From positions 1 through 44,991 of the forward strand of contig JAPOXG010000129.1 in assembly GCA_026707225.1 (NCBI GenBank): a stretch of DNA of 44,991 nt, given 5' to 3'. Each line of letters opens with the position of its first letter. Position 1 is the first letter of the stretch. Shown piece by piece: positions 33,887 through 42,003 of the stretch. The notes under the pieces are model-generated. The model was given only the letters and a program-made list of their open reading frames with translations. It had not been told where the DNA came from and did no database searches. Position numbers and translations under genes: made by a program. This DNA comes from Chloroflexota bacterium (GTDB taxonomy: Bacteria > Chloroflexota > Anaerolineae > Aggregatilineales > Phototrophicaceae).

Positions 33887-35646
33887 GCCGGTGCCGGCTG
33901 CTTTAGCCTCAGCGCCAGCGTTATCCCCACGCCAACTTGGATGCCAAAGACGTTATGCGTCGTGCCGCTGATTTTGGGATTCTGGCGCACGTTGCCGTGC
34001 AGATCCAAATGGTAGACGCGGTCGAAATCTTCCAGCATGTGTTTTCTCATGCCGTCAAAGGCGTACTGGTCGACGAAGCTGTTGTTGCTGACGAAACAGA
34101 TGATGCCCGGGCGATCTTCAAGGCGGTCAACCGCCCAACGAAAGAATCTGACGTAGGCATCATAAAGCTGATTCTTTAATGTCGCTTTTGAGTCTTTGGC
34201 GTAGGTTTCGCGGATGCGCTGGTCGATGACATCGTATTTGCGATTCTTGTTGTTGTCATTCTCGTTGACCTGGCCGACGTTGTAAGGCGGGTTGCCGATG
34301 ATGACGTTGATGTCGGCCGCTTTCTGGCGTTCGACGCGCTCGGTGTTGGCTTCGGTGAGAAAGGTCATCTGGCGCTCGCGGGCGAGATCGAGGGTGTCGA
34401 CGAAGCAGAGCCCCTCGAAGGGCGCGGCGCGGCCGGTGAGCTCGTAGTATTCGCGCTCGATATTGAGCGAGGCGATGTAATAAGGCATGAGCATGACTTC
34501 GTTGGCGAAGAGCCGCTCACGGTAGAAATCTTCGAAGTTGCGCAGGTTGCGAGCGTGGGCGCGGCGCAGCAGGTTGACGACGAAGTTGCCGGTGCCGGTG
34601 GCCGGGTCGATGATGACGACGCCTTCATCGCCGAGTTTTTTGCCGAACTCGCTCTCCAGCACTTCTTCGACGGCGGCGCACATGAAATCGACAATCTCCT
34701 GGGGCGTGTAGACGATGCCATGGGTGTCGGCGACTTTGACGCTGTAGCCCTGGAAGAATTTCTCGTAGACGGTGTTGATGAAAGTTTGCTTGTCGCTGAA
34801 ATCGAGGTCTTCGGCGGCGTCTTCGATGGCTTTGTGGAAGTGGCGCAAGCCGCCCATGAAATCGGCGCGATTGAAATAAGCGCTGGTGAGGGCGTCGATG
34901 ACCTCCTCGATTTTGGAGGCGATGACATTAGTGCGCGCGAAGTGCTCGACATCAAAGACGCGGCGGATGATGCGCTCGGTCATCAGGTGCTGGATGAGCA
35001 TTTCGTCGACCGCTTCGATGCTGATATTGGGATTGAGCGAGCGGCGGCAAAGCTCCATGAATTCGTCGAACTGGCGCTGGAAGGCGGGGTTGTCTTGGTG
35101 GGCGGCGTCGATCTTGGCTTTGAGCTGGGTGGCGATGTCGCGGATTTGCTCGCCGTAAGATTGGACCGCTTCGCTGAAATTCTGGCGGGCTTGCTCTTTA
35201 TAATTGAAGTATTGGGTCAGCAGCGCGGCGAAATTCTTCTTCTCGCGGATGCGCGTGCGGCGCGCTTCGTAGCCGTCTTGATAGAGAACGGCGGTGACGG
35301 TGTCTTCGAAAATGATATTGTCGAGGGGATAGCCCTTAGCCTTCTTGTTTTCAATTTCGATGTAGAGATTGTCGCTGCTGTCTTTGGCTTCCCAGAAAGC
35401 AAAGGGGCGTTTCCACTCGTCGACCAGCGCGCCGTCGGGCCGGATATGGCGTTTGCCCTGCCCTTGCGTGGCGTATTCGTCAATCAGGGTCAGCTTGCGG
35501 CGGCGGCCGAGACCAGTCAGCAGCGTGCCAAAGGCGCGGCGCATATTGCCTTCGGTCGGCTTGGCTTGGGCATCGCGCAATTCCTTTACCGTGCGGTAGT
35601 ATTTCTTCAAGTGCCGGTCATTCGGCTGTATGGTGATGTGCGGCAT
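33883..35646 (-). CDS. nuclease-methyltransferase (N-terminal) half of a split type IIG/ISP-like R-M enzyme
   Basis: A 587-residue protein. A PD-(D/E)XK nuclease domain (Asp71 in RPDGALVDEW, Glu86-x-Lys88 in FWEAKD) is followed by a helical coupling region (150-310) and an N6-adenine methylase domain with motif I DPATGTGNF (347-355) and motif IV NPPY (452-455). Type ISP enzymes have an SF2 helicase between nuclease and methylase; none is present, so type IIG is the better class. The sequence stops at residue 587, right after THNVFGIQVGVGI, where relatives continue into the recognition region. That continuation is found at 32145-33623 beyond a 274-bp insert. Confidence 0.88.
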   Translation of the reverse strand: MPHITIQPNDRHLKKYYRTVKELRDAQAKPTEGNMRRAFGTLLTGLGRRRKLTLIDEYATQGQGKRHIRPDGALVDEWKRPFAFWEAKDSSDNLYIEIENKKAKGYPLDNIIFEDTVTAVLYQDGYEARRTRIREKKNFAALLTQYFNYKEQARQNFSEAVQSYGEQIRDIATQLKAKIDAAHQDNPAFQRQFDEFMELCRRSLNPNISIEAVDEMLIQHLMTERIIRRVFDVEHFARTNVIASKIEEVIDALTSAYFNRADFMGGLRHFHKAIEDAAEDLDFSDKQTFINTVYEKFFQGYSVKVADTHGIVYTPQEIVDFMCAAVEEVLESEFGKKLGDEGVVIIDPATGTGNFVVNLLRRAHARNLRNFEDFYRERLFANEVMLMPYYIASLNIEREYYELTGRAAPFEGLCFVDTLDLARERQMTFLTEANTERVERQKAADINVIIGNPPYNVGQVNENDNNKNRKYDVIDQRIRETYAKDSKATLKNQLYDAYVRFFRWAVDRLEDRPGIICFVSNNSFVDQYAFDGMRKHMLEDFDRVYHLDLHGNVRQNPKISGTTHNVFGIQVGVGITLALRLKQPAPA

Positions 35647-35697
35647 GTTCAGTACTTTCGATGCGCGTAAGTCACGATAACTATTCTAGCACGTTGC

Positions 35698-35721
35698 GGG
35701 CGACTCAAGAGTCGCCCCTAC
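35698..35721. repeat. REP-like palindrome, copy between the R-M island and the Rieske gene
   Basis: GGGCGACTC (35698-35706) and GAGTCGCCC (35709-35717) form a perfect 9-bp inverted repeat with a 2-bp centre, followed by CTAC. It lies 50 bp upstream (outside) of the R-M start. Confidence 0.7.
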
Positions 35722-35770
35722 ATCGTCCGACGCTGGGGCGGCAGACAACTGAATCCCCAAAACATTTCAC

Positions 35771-35800
35771 TTGTATCTCCCGCTTCGATTGTGATATATT
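35771..35800 (+). promoter_or_regulatory. probable promoter of the Rieske/cytochrome b run
   Basis: TTGTAT (35771-35776), an 18-bp spacer and TATATT (35795-35800), in an AT-rich patch about 95 bp before the Rieske start. The remaining 246-bp gap holds a REP-like repeat and no gene. Confidence 0.5.
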
Positions 35801-35892
35801 TAACTATCGGAAAATCTTGCTTGTAACTTGACAATCATTGCTGGCGAAATGACGCTTGAAGTCCCCTTGACTTGGAAGGACGACGACAGCTT

Positions 35893-36495
35893 ATGGCAAC
35901 AGCAGAAGCGACACAAAATCCAACGGCGATGAGCGCGCCAGTCGCCCGGGCGGCGGCGAGGCCAAGCGTCCAGGTGGCCGCGCCCAGCCGGCGCGAATTC
36001 CTCTATTATATTTGGGGCGCGTCCATTGCCCTGCTGCTGGGCCAGACGTCCGCCGGGCTGATCTGGTTCGCCTTCCCGCGCTTCAAAGAGGGCGAGTTTG
36101 GCGGCACCTTCGCCTTCAATCCGGAGGAGCTGCCGGGGGTGGGCGCGGCGCCGACCAGCGTGCCGGCGGGACGTTTTCATGTGACGCGCACGACCGAGGG
36201 CTTGCGCGCGCTCTACGGCGTCTGCACGCATCTGGGCTGCCTGCCCAAGTGGGTGCCGACGAATGGTCGCTTCGAGTGCCCTTGCCATGGCTCGAAGTTC
36301 CAATTGAGCGGGGTATGGATTGAGGGACCGGCGCCGCGCAATCTGGACACCTTTATCACGTCGGTGACTTATGCCGATGGCAGCACGGCCGAGACGCCGA
36401 CCGATGGCGGACCAATTCCGCTGGATCCCGAGCGGACGATCACGAACATTCAGATTGACACGGGCGCGCGCATCATCGGCGAGCTGCATCCTTAG
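35893..36495 (+). CDS. Rieske 2Fe-2S protein of a cytochrome bc complex
   Basis: A 200-residue protein that would carry electrons from quinol at the Qo site to a cytochrome c. The cluster motifs CTHLGC and CPCHGS are intact, each with Cys and His ligands. An N-terminal [11 protein letters not shown] twin-arginine signal-anchor with a helix around residues 40-58 directs folded export by Tat. GGAAGGA lies upstream of the ATG. It starts the bc run (Rieske, cytochrome b, diheme and monohaem cytochromes) and is separated from cytochrome b by 29 bp. Confidence 0.93.
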   Translation: MATAEATQNPTAMSAPVARAAARPSVQVAAPSRREFLYYIWGASIALLLGQTSAGLIWFAFPRFKEGEFGGTFAFNPEELPGVGAAPTSVPAGRFHVTRTTEGLRALYGVCTHLGCLPKWVPTNGRFECPCHGSKFQLSGVWIEGPAPRNLDTFITSVTYADGSTAETPTDGGPIPLDPERTITNIQIDTGARIIGELHP

Positions 36496-36524
36496 CGCCG
36501 CTGGCTTAACGACGAGGAGTTTCC

Positions 36525-38339
36525 ATGACCATCCTCCCCTTCCCGTCTTTCCTCGATGACGTCAAGGAAAAAGGCTTCAAGAAAGCGGTCTTTGAAGGCA
36601 TCGATGATTCGGTCGAGCGCCTGACCGCGGGCTTGAATGTTCAGGATTTGCGCGAGGCTTTCCGCGGCGAAACAGCCAGCCGGCGGCCGAATCCGCGTTT
36701 GACGCCGCATGCTGATGGCTTTTGGCTGCACATGCGCCCGTCGTATTTCAATCGCGATGTGACAGGCATGTATCCGACCTTCCGTCTGGGCTGGCTGTCT
36801 TCTTATTTTGTCTTTTTTGAAACGATCACCGGCATCTTGCTGATGCTCTGGTATACGCCGTCGCCGGAGATCGCTTATGGCGATATGCTGACGATACTAA
36901 GCAATGTGCCGCTGGGTCAGTTGATGCGCGATATGCACCGCCTGGGCGCCGAGTTCATGGTGGCGGTGGTGGCGATGCACATGATGCGCACCTGGATCAC
37001 AGGCAGTTATAAGAAGCCGCGCCAGTTCACCTGGTTCACCGGTCTGCTATTGCTAGTGATTACGGGCTTTTTGAGTTTCTCCGGATACTTGCTGCCTTGG
37101 GATCAGCTGTCGCTGTGGGCGGTGACGATTGGCGCGTCCATGGCCGAAGCGACGCCGGTGGTTGGCGATCAGGTCAATTTGCTGCTGCGCGGCGCGCCGG
37201 AGCTGGGCGCGAATGGCTTGCTGCGCTTTTATCTGCTGCATGTTTTGGCCCTGCCCGCCCTGCTCTTCGTCTTTTACGGCGTGCATTACTACAAAGTCGT
37301 AATTCACGGGCACAGCCTGCCGCCTCAGAAGGAGAACATCGGCGAAGACACAGCCAAGCGCGTGCCGCTGGACAAGCGCGTTTATTTCATCCCCGACATG
37401 TTGACTTACGAGATGATGTGGCTGGGGGCGACGACCTTTATTATCACGGTGCTTTGCATCTGGTTCTATCATGCGCCGCTGGAGAATCACGCCGATCCAC
37501 AGGTGACGCCGCTGGGCACGACGGCGCCTTGGTATTTCTTGTGGATTCAAGGCGCGCTGAAGCTGGGGGACAAGTTCTTCTGGGGCGTGGCTTTCCCGAC
37601 GATCGCGCTGGGGGGCTTGGCGCTGCTGCCTTATCTCGATGTGACGCCGAGCCGGCGTTATGCCCATCGCCGCTTCATGCTGACGATCGCCAGCCTGCTG
37701 ATTTCAGTAACGACCATACTGAGCTACATGGGCTTGGCGAAATTCGCGGTGCAGACATCGGCTGAGACCGAAATTGTGCACGAGCTGACTTTCGAGCCGG
37801 CGCATAGCAAGGTCGGCGTCGGGCGGACGATCCCCTTCGATCAGATGATCGTTGGCGCTTATTCGACTGCGCAAATGCATCATCATGATGACATGTCGCC
37901 GAATGACATCATCGCTGAGATCAATGCCGAAGCGCTTGTGAATGGGCAGTTCGAGCAGATGATTCAAGAATTGAAAGATCAGCATGTGGGCGCGAATCAA
38001 CTGCCGCTGCGCTTCCGGGCGATTCCCGCGGCCGAGGCACCGACATTGATGCGGGTGATGGAAGCCTTCGCTCATCATCTGGACGCGGAGCCGAAGGAGC
38101 TGCCCAACGTCTGGGGCGCCTTGGTGATCACCGACAATCAGGCGGGCTTGAAGCGGCTGGATTGGGTCGTGAGTTGGGACAGCGTTCTGATCGAAGGCGG
38201 CGAGGTTCAGTTGGATGATAATGGCGATCCGATTCTGGTTTATTCCGACCAAGTTGATGCCGAGGGCAATCCAATACCGGTGCGGCGCATCTACAGCGAC
38301 CATCTGTTCATCCACCAAGCGTCGGCTTATTTCGATTAG
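36525..38339 (+). CDS. cytochrome b of a bc-type quinol oxidoreductase, with C-terminal extension
   Basis: A 604-residue protein with a b6-like four-helix core plus a subunit-IV-like part. Haem ligands are His138 and His152 on one helix, His239 and His254 (14-15 spacing) on another. FSGYLLPWDQ marks the cd1 helix. Where the Qo motif PEWY is expected the protein has A334-P-W-Y337, as in variants with Pro in place of Glu. Residues 410-604 form a hydrophilic extension of unknown fold with acidic patches and HHHDD (452-456). The extension ends at TAG, 36 bp before the diheme cytochrome gene. No separate cytochrome c1 is annotated; the downstream cytochromes may fill that role. Confidence 0.92.
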   Translation: MTILPFPSFLDDVKEKGFKKAVFEGIDDSVERLTAGLNVQDLREAFRGETASRRPNPRLTPHADGFWLHMRPSYFNRDVTGMYPTFRLGWLSSYFVFFETITGILLMLWYTPSPEIAYGDMLTILSNVPLGQLMRDMHRLGAEFMVAVVAMHMMRTWITGSYKKPRQFTWFTGLLLLVITGFLSFSGYLLPWDQLSLWAVTIGASMAEATPVVGDQVNLLLRGAPELGANGLLRFYLLHVLALPALLFVFYGVHYYKVVIHGHSLPPQKENIGEDTAKRVPLDKRVYFIPDMLTYEMMWLGATTFIITVLCIWFYHAPLENHADPQVTPLGTTAPWYFLWIQGALKLGDKFFWGVAFPTIALGGLALLPYLDVTPSRRYAHRRFMLTIASLLISVTTILSYMGLAKFAVQTSAETEIVHELTFEPAHSKVGVGRTIPFDQMIVGAYSTAQMHHHDDMSPNDIIAEINAEALVNGQFEQMIQELKDQHVGANQLPLRFRAIPAAEAPTLMRVMEAFAHHLDAEPKELPNVWGALVITDNQAGLKRLDWVVSWDSVLIEGGEVQLDDNGDPILVYSDQVDAEGNPIPVRRIYSDHLFIHQASAYFD

Positions 38340-38375
38340 GCGCGAGACTGAGCGAAGCGGATCCAGGATAACTCA

Positions 38376-39617
38376 ATGAACATTCTCTTCATCAAGTCAA
38401 TCGAAGGTCGCATCCTCGCGGGCATCACGATGTTTGTCGGCATGATGATCCTGGTGGGCTGGGTGGCGATCAACGAAGAAGCGCGGATGCAATCCTTCGT
38501 GCGGCAGCATACGGGTCGCTCGATTGAGCGCGGCGCCGAATTGTTCGCCTCGCTGTGTTCCGAGTGCCATGGTGAAGAGGGATATGGCGCTGGCGACCGC
38601 GCGCCCGGCTTGAACAATCCCCATCTATTCGGATTCGACCCAGTGGGTTTGCAGACGGCGGCGATCACGAATGCCAATCGGGCGCTGGTGCGGCTGAACA
38701 AGGAGATTGACCGCTTGCTGGCTGAACTGACCGATGCGCAGAATCCGCCGCCGGAAGAGCGGCAGAGCGAGATTCTGGCTGAGATCGCAATGTTGGAAGC
38801 GCAAGTTGAGGAACAGGATATAGCGATTAACGCCGCGGTCGCTGAGCGCATCGCCGTCCTCGAGACGCTGGATACCGCGGTGGAAAACGGTCTCTTCCCG
38901 CTTTGGGATACAGTAGTCGATATCGAGCAAACGGGCGATAACGAGGTTGAGGTCTTCTTCAACAGCAATGGCACGCGGCTGGCGCAGGTGGGCTGGGCGG
39001 GCGATCTGCATGGCTATGTCGTCACGACCCTGATTCACGGGCGGCCCGGTAGCGCGCGCGTTTACCCCAACAGCACCGGCATGGCGGCTTGGTCGCAGAC
39101 GGCGGGCGGACCCCTGCGGCAAGATCAGATCGAAGATTTGGCGGCTTACATCCTCAATTGGGACAAGGGCGACAACTGGACGACGGAAGATTTCATCGCC
39201 GTGGCCCAATATGGCAAACCACTGGCGGATGGCTCCCTGCCGAGCGAACCGCCACCGCCGCCGGCTGGCGACAATGTCGCGGGCATCCTGCAGCGCTGGG
39301 AGCTGGAGGAAGTGGTGGGCAGCGCCGTAAGTGGCGAGATGCTCTACGACCAGGAATTCGGCTGCACCGACTGCCACCGCGCTGGCGCGTCGGCGCCGGA
39401 TACGATTGGGACGACGACGCGGATTCGGAATGAGCGGCTGACGCTGCCGCAATTCGCTGGTTACACGATTGAGCAATACATCGTCGAGAGCATCACGCGG
39501 CCCGGCGATTATGTGGTGGAGGGCTACAGCTCGGGCTTGATGCCGGTGAACTTCGGCTTGCGGATGACCGACCAGCAGTTGGCGGATATTGTCGCCTACC
39601 TGTTGACGCAGGAGTGA
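38376..39617 (+). CDS. diheme c-type cytochrome with internal coiled coil
   Basis: A 413-residue membrane-anchored protein (helix about 12-31). The first haem site is CSECH (61-65) with Met236 a likely axial ligand. Between them sits an inserted coiled coil (about 95-165, ALVRLNKEIDRLLAEL, then EILAEIAMLEAQVEEQ). The second domain has CTDCH (330-334) and Met389 in LMPVNFGLRM, and its C-terminus (LPQFAGYTIEQYIVES and QQLADIVAYL) closely resembles the next gene. It probably accepts electrons from the Rieske protein. It directly follows cytochrome b (36 bp). Confidence 0.88.
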   Translation: MNILFIKSIEGRILAGITMFVGMMILVGWVAINEEARMQSFVRQHTGRSIERGAELFASLCSECHGEEGYGAGDRAPGLNNPHLFGFDPVGLQTAAITNANRALVRLNKEIDRLLAELTDAQNPPPEERQSEILAEIAMLEAQVEEQDIAINAAVAERIAVLETLDTAVENGLFPLWDTVVDIEQTGDNEVEVFFNSNGTRLAQVGWAGDLHGYVVTTLIHGRPGSARVYPNSTGMAAWSQTAGGPLRQDQIEDLAAYILNWDKGDNWTTEDFIAVAQYGKPLADGSLPSEPPPPPAGDNVAGILQRWELEEVVGSAVSGEMLYDQEFGCTDCHRAGASAPDTIGTTTRIRNERLTLPQFAGYTIEQYIVESITRPGDYVVEGYSSGLMPVNFGLRMTDQQLADIVAYLLTQE

Positions 39618-39639
39618 TCGAGGCAAAACAGCAAACAGG

Positions 39640-39663
39640 AGCCCTCGGTTGCGGGGGCTTTTT
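39640..39663 (+). terminator. intra-operon rho-independent terminator between the cytochrome c genes
   Basis: AGCCCTCG (39640-39647) pairs with CGGGGGCT (39652-39659, one G-T pair) around a 4-nt loop, followed by five T. It lies 22 bp before the next start, so it may attenuate rather than end transcription. Confidence 0.7.
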
Positions 39664-39684
39664 CATTTCCGAGGTGAACGCTTG

Positions 39685-40377
39685 ATGAAAAAGTCATTTC
39701 TTATCTTTCTCCTGCTTCTCACGCTAGCGCTGCCGGCGGCGGCGCAGGATGTCTATGTGGGCTGCACGGACGAAGAGCTGACGCGGCAGCAGGAAACATT
39801 CGCGCACTACCTGACGCTGGACTTTGCGACCGATCGCGATATAGCGCTGGCCAACCTCTTTCGACTGGGCGCGATCTATCAATCGATGGCGCTGGACTGC
39901 GGCTACGCGCCGAACCAAGCTGAAGTCAATGTGATGCTCGAACTGGCGCTGGATTTCGCCTCGCTGGACGATCTGATTTTGGCGCAATCGGTGGGGGTGG
40001 ATGTGGAAGAAATCCTGGTTGAGCTGGACGAGGTATACGGCGATCCGCTGCGCGGGCAGCTGCTCTACAATGGCCTGGAGCCGGCGCTGGGCGGGTCGCC
40101 GCTGGGTTGCGCCGGCTGTCACGAAAACGAGGCGATCGCGCCTTTAACAGCTGGCGCCTGGACGCGGATCAACGATATTCGGCTGAAGCTGCCGCCCTTC
40201 GCCGATTATTCGCATCGTCAGTTTATGGTGGAGAGCATCGTGCGGCCGCTGGATTACATCACACCGGACTACGCCGAGGTGATGCCGGAATTTTATGGCG
40301 GGCAATTGACGATACAGCAACTGGCCGATTTGGTGGCGTTTTTGGATAGTCAGGATCAATTGCTGGAGAGCGAGTAG
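39685..40377 (+). CDS. secreted monohaem c-type cytochrome with helical N-terminal domain
   Basis: A 230-residue protein from the ATG at 39685. Signal peptide KKSFLIFLLLLTLALPAAA-QD. Residues 25-115 are helical with two Cys and no haem motif. The C-terminal domain has CAGCH (142-146) and Met200 in EVMPEFYGG, and is homologous to the second domain of the preceding gene (LPPFADYSHRQF, MVESIVRPLDY, QQLADLVAFL). It is probably a soluble or loosely bound electron carrier for the complex. GAGG precedes the ATG. The stop is 59 bp from a converging gene of unknown function. Confidence 0.85.
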   Translation: MKKSFLIFLLLLTLALPAAAQDVYVGCTDEELTRQQETFAHYLTLDFATDRDIALANLFRLGAIYQSMALDCGYAPNQAEVNVMLELALDFASLDDLILAQSVGVDVEEILVELDEVYGDPLRGQLLYNGLEPALGGSPLGCAGCHENEAIAPLTAGAWTRINDIRLKLPPFADYSHRQFMVESIVRPLDYITPDYAEVMPEFYGGQLTIQQLADLVAFLDSQDQLLESE

Positions 40378-40436
40378 AGCGAGGACAAGGCTGCCACTTC
40401 AAAACGTGGGGCGTCCACTAGGAAAGAGACTAGGCG

Positions 40437-40646
40437 CTAATCGCCTTTCTGCTCATCGTCATTGGTCCGGGAGCGGTCGACTCTGATAACGTACTCAGAA
40501 AGAATGCCGGGCGGCGTCCGCTTGGCGATTTCTTCCGGATCGGTGATGATCCTGCCGGTGGGCCTCATATGGGGTTGGTTGGCGCGAGCGGTCTTGTGAA
40601 AATTCACAAGTTGTCTAAGCTGGTCGGCGGTCAATCTGTCATTCAT
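40437..40646 (-). CDS. small hypothetical protein, partner of the upstream gene
   Basis: A 69-residue hydrophilic protein of unknown family: helical N-terminus (TADQLRQLVNFHKTARANQ), then a basic/acidic tail ending in EQKGD. The start overlaps the stop of the 156-residue gene by 8 bp (ATGAATGA), so the two are coupled. No motif or signal is visible. It sits opposite the cytochrome/ccm genes. Confidence 0.6.
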   Translation of the reverse strand: MNDRLTADQLRQLVNFHKTARANQPHMRPTGRIITDPEEIAKRTPPGILSEYVIRVDRSRTNDDEQKGD

Positions 40647-41109
40647 GCCTCGCTCCCATGCTGAAATCAGTTATGTTCATTGAGAATTTGCCGTTCTCTC
40701 TGGTGGCGCGGCTTCCCATCCAACGAACGAAAAAGGTATAGATTCCGGGCACAGTATACCACATGTAATTCCAGGATAGATCAAGCAGTATTGGAATAGT
40801 CGTAAACTCCTGCGGAGTGACAACATTTCCGAAGCTACTCAACACGGGCGTGGCATTGTAGAGCGTGACCCCCAAGGGATCTCTAATCTCCACATTTGGC
40901 ATCAGGGGGCGGCCTACATCAACTTCATCAAGCATCCACTTGGAAAGAATCAGCCAGGCCGGGTCAAGCTCGAATTCCACGGGCAGAGAATCAAAGTCTA
41001 TAAAAGCCGGCAATACAAAGTCGGTCAAAGGCAAGTCAAGCCATTCGGGTTCCCCGGCATCGGACGTAACCGTGTCTACTGTGGTAATCATTGTCCAAAG
41101 GTGTCGCAC
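40639..41109 (-). CDS. hypothetical 156-residue protein, beta-rich
   Basis: Soluble, acidic protein starting at a GTG with AGGGG six bases upstream; an internal ATG at 41091 is an alternative. It has many alternating hydrophobic segments (TTIPILLDLSWNYMWYTVPGIYTFFVRWMGS), suggesting a beta sandwich. The layout vaguely resembles DUF6941-type proteins, but the similarity is too weak to assign. It is translationally coupled to the 69-residue protein. Base composition is lower in GC than its neighbours, hinting at acquisition with its partner. Confidence 0.65.
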   Translation of the reverse strand: MRHLWTMITTVDTVTSDAGEPEWLDLPLTDFVLPAFIDFDSLPVEFELDPAWLILSKWMLDEVDVGRPLMPNVEIRDPLGVTLYNATPVLSSFGNVVTPQEFTTIPILLDLSWNYMWYTVPGIYTFFVRWMGSRATRENGKFSMNITDFSMGARHE

Positions 41110-41246
41110 GGCTTACCCCTATATTTGAAAAGTGTTGACAGCCTAGCACCTGCCCTGCTCTGCGTCAAGCAACCTCTCTCAAGCCGAGTTGAACTCTGTA
41201 TTCGTAAGCGACGCTGTGATAAAATGGGCAAGTCGACTATGAGTGC

Positions 41247-41270
41247 GGGCGACCCACTGCGTCGCCCCTA
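41247..41270. repeat. REP-like palindrome, copy upstream of the 129-residue membrane protein
   Basis: GGGCGAC (41247-41253) and GTCGCCC (41261-41267) with a 7-bp centre, followed by CTA. It shares the flanks and core of the copies at 32618 and 35698. Confidence 0.65.
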
Positions 41271-41294
41271 GGCGCGATAGGCCGAGGAACGGAC

Positions 41295-41684
41295 GTGAAC
41301 GTACGTCGGGCGGACAACTTGATGGCGAGGCTGCTGCTTGTCAATAGTAATGGAACAGCTGTCGCGGTCGGTGATGAAGAGACAGTTAAGCGGGGCGCGG
41401 AGAATGCCTTGACGCTGTCGCTGATGTTCTCCGGCGCGCGCTGCATATTGCAATACGCCGCGCTGCCTTTCCTGCTGCCGGTAATCGGGATTGCGTCTGA
41501 GGCGACGTTGCCAATTCTGCTGCTGATCAACCTGGTGGCGATGCTATCGATTTTCTTCAGCTTACGGCGCTTTTGGTCGATTGGCTATGCGCATCGCTGG
41601 CGCTATTTGGTGGTGGCGGCGGCGGCGCTGGTCTTGCTGGTGGCGTTTACCATATACGACATTTCGAAACTGGGGACCGCCTAA
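41295..41684 (+). CDS. hypothetical three-helix membrane protein preceding the ccm genes
   Basis: A 129-residue protein with about three membrane segments (near 47-65, 70-90, 103-122) and a soluble N-terminus. GTG start with GAGG seven bases upstream. I do not recognise a family. It lies 76 bp before the small membrane protein and ccmE on the same strand, so a role in the cytochrome-maturation run is possible. A dispersed repeat separates it from the next gene. Confidence 0.6.
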   Translation: MNVRRADNLMARLLLVNSNGTAVAVGDEETVKRGAENALTLSLMFSGARCILQYAALPFLLPVIGIASEATLPILLLINLVAMLSIFFSLRRFWSIGYAHRWRYLVVAAAALVLLVAFTIYDISKLGTA

Positions 41685-41703
41685 TTGGCAAACCGACGGT
41701 CCT

Positions 41704-41751
41704 ACCACCGAGGACACCGAGGAGACTGAGCACACAGAGGCTGCAATATTG
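41704..41751. repeat. CACAGAG-type dispersed repeat, copy 3
   Basis: ACCACCGAGGACACCGAGGA, then GACTGAGCACACAGAGGCTG, filling the spacer between two small membrane-protein genes. Confidence 0.65.
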
Positions 41752-41760
41752 GAGTAGGCC

Positions 41761-41979
41761 ATGAATAGGAAACCACAAGCGCGGACGATGAATCGAATCA
41801 CAATCATTCTTGCTGTGCTGCTCGCGCAAATGGGAACGGCGCTGGCGCAGGACGGCGAGGCGTCTTCCGCGCACGAAGGCATGACGATGCTGGTGCTTTT
41901 TCTGGGCATCGCCGGCATCATCGGCGTCTTCGTCATTCGCTGGGGGCAGTCGACGGGCGACGAAGAAGAAAACAGCTGA
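41761..41979 (+). CDS. small membrane protein in the CcmD position
   Basis: A 72-residue protein with a signal-like N-terminal helix (ITIILAVLLAQMGTALAQ, AxA cleavage) and a second helix (MTMLVLFLGIAGIIGVFVIRW) followed by an acidic tail (GDEEENS). GGAG lies six bases before the ATG at 41761. Its place just before ccmE recalls CcmD, a small single-helix adaptor of the haem exporter, but the sequence has no diagnostic motif and CcmD does not normally have a signal peptide. Function unassigned. Confidence 0.65.
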   Translation: MNRKPQARTMNRITIILAVLLAQMGTALAQDGEASSAHEGMTMLVLFLGIAGIIGVFVIRWGQSTGDEEENS

Positions 41980-42003
41980 GATACCGGCGCCTCGGAGACC
42001 AGG

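Noticed and set aside
33883..35646. Full type ISP enzyme with helicase
   Set aside because: No SF2 helicase motifs lie between the nuclease and methylase domains, so type IIG-like is preferred.
34555..35670. 371-codon plus-strand frame
   Set aside because: Opposite the R-M methylase half; composition typical of a shadow frame.
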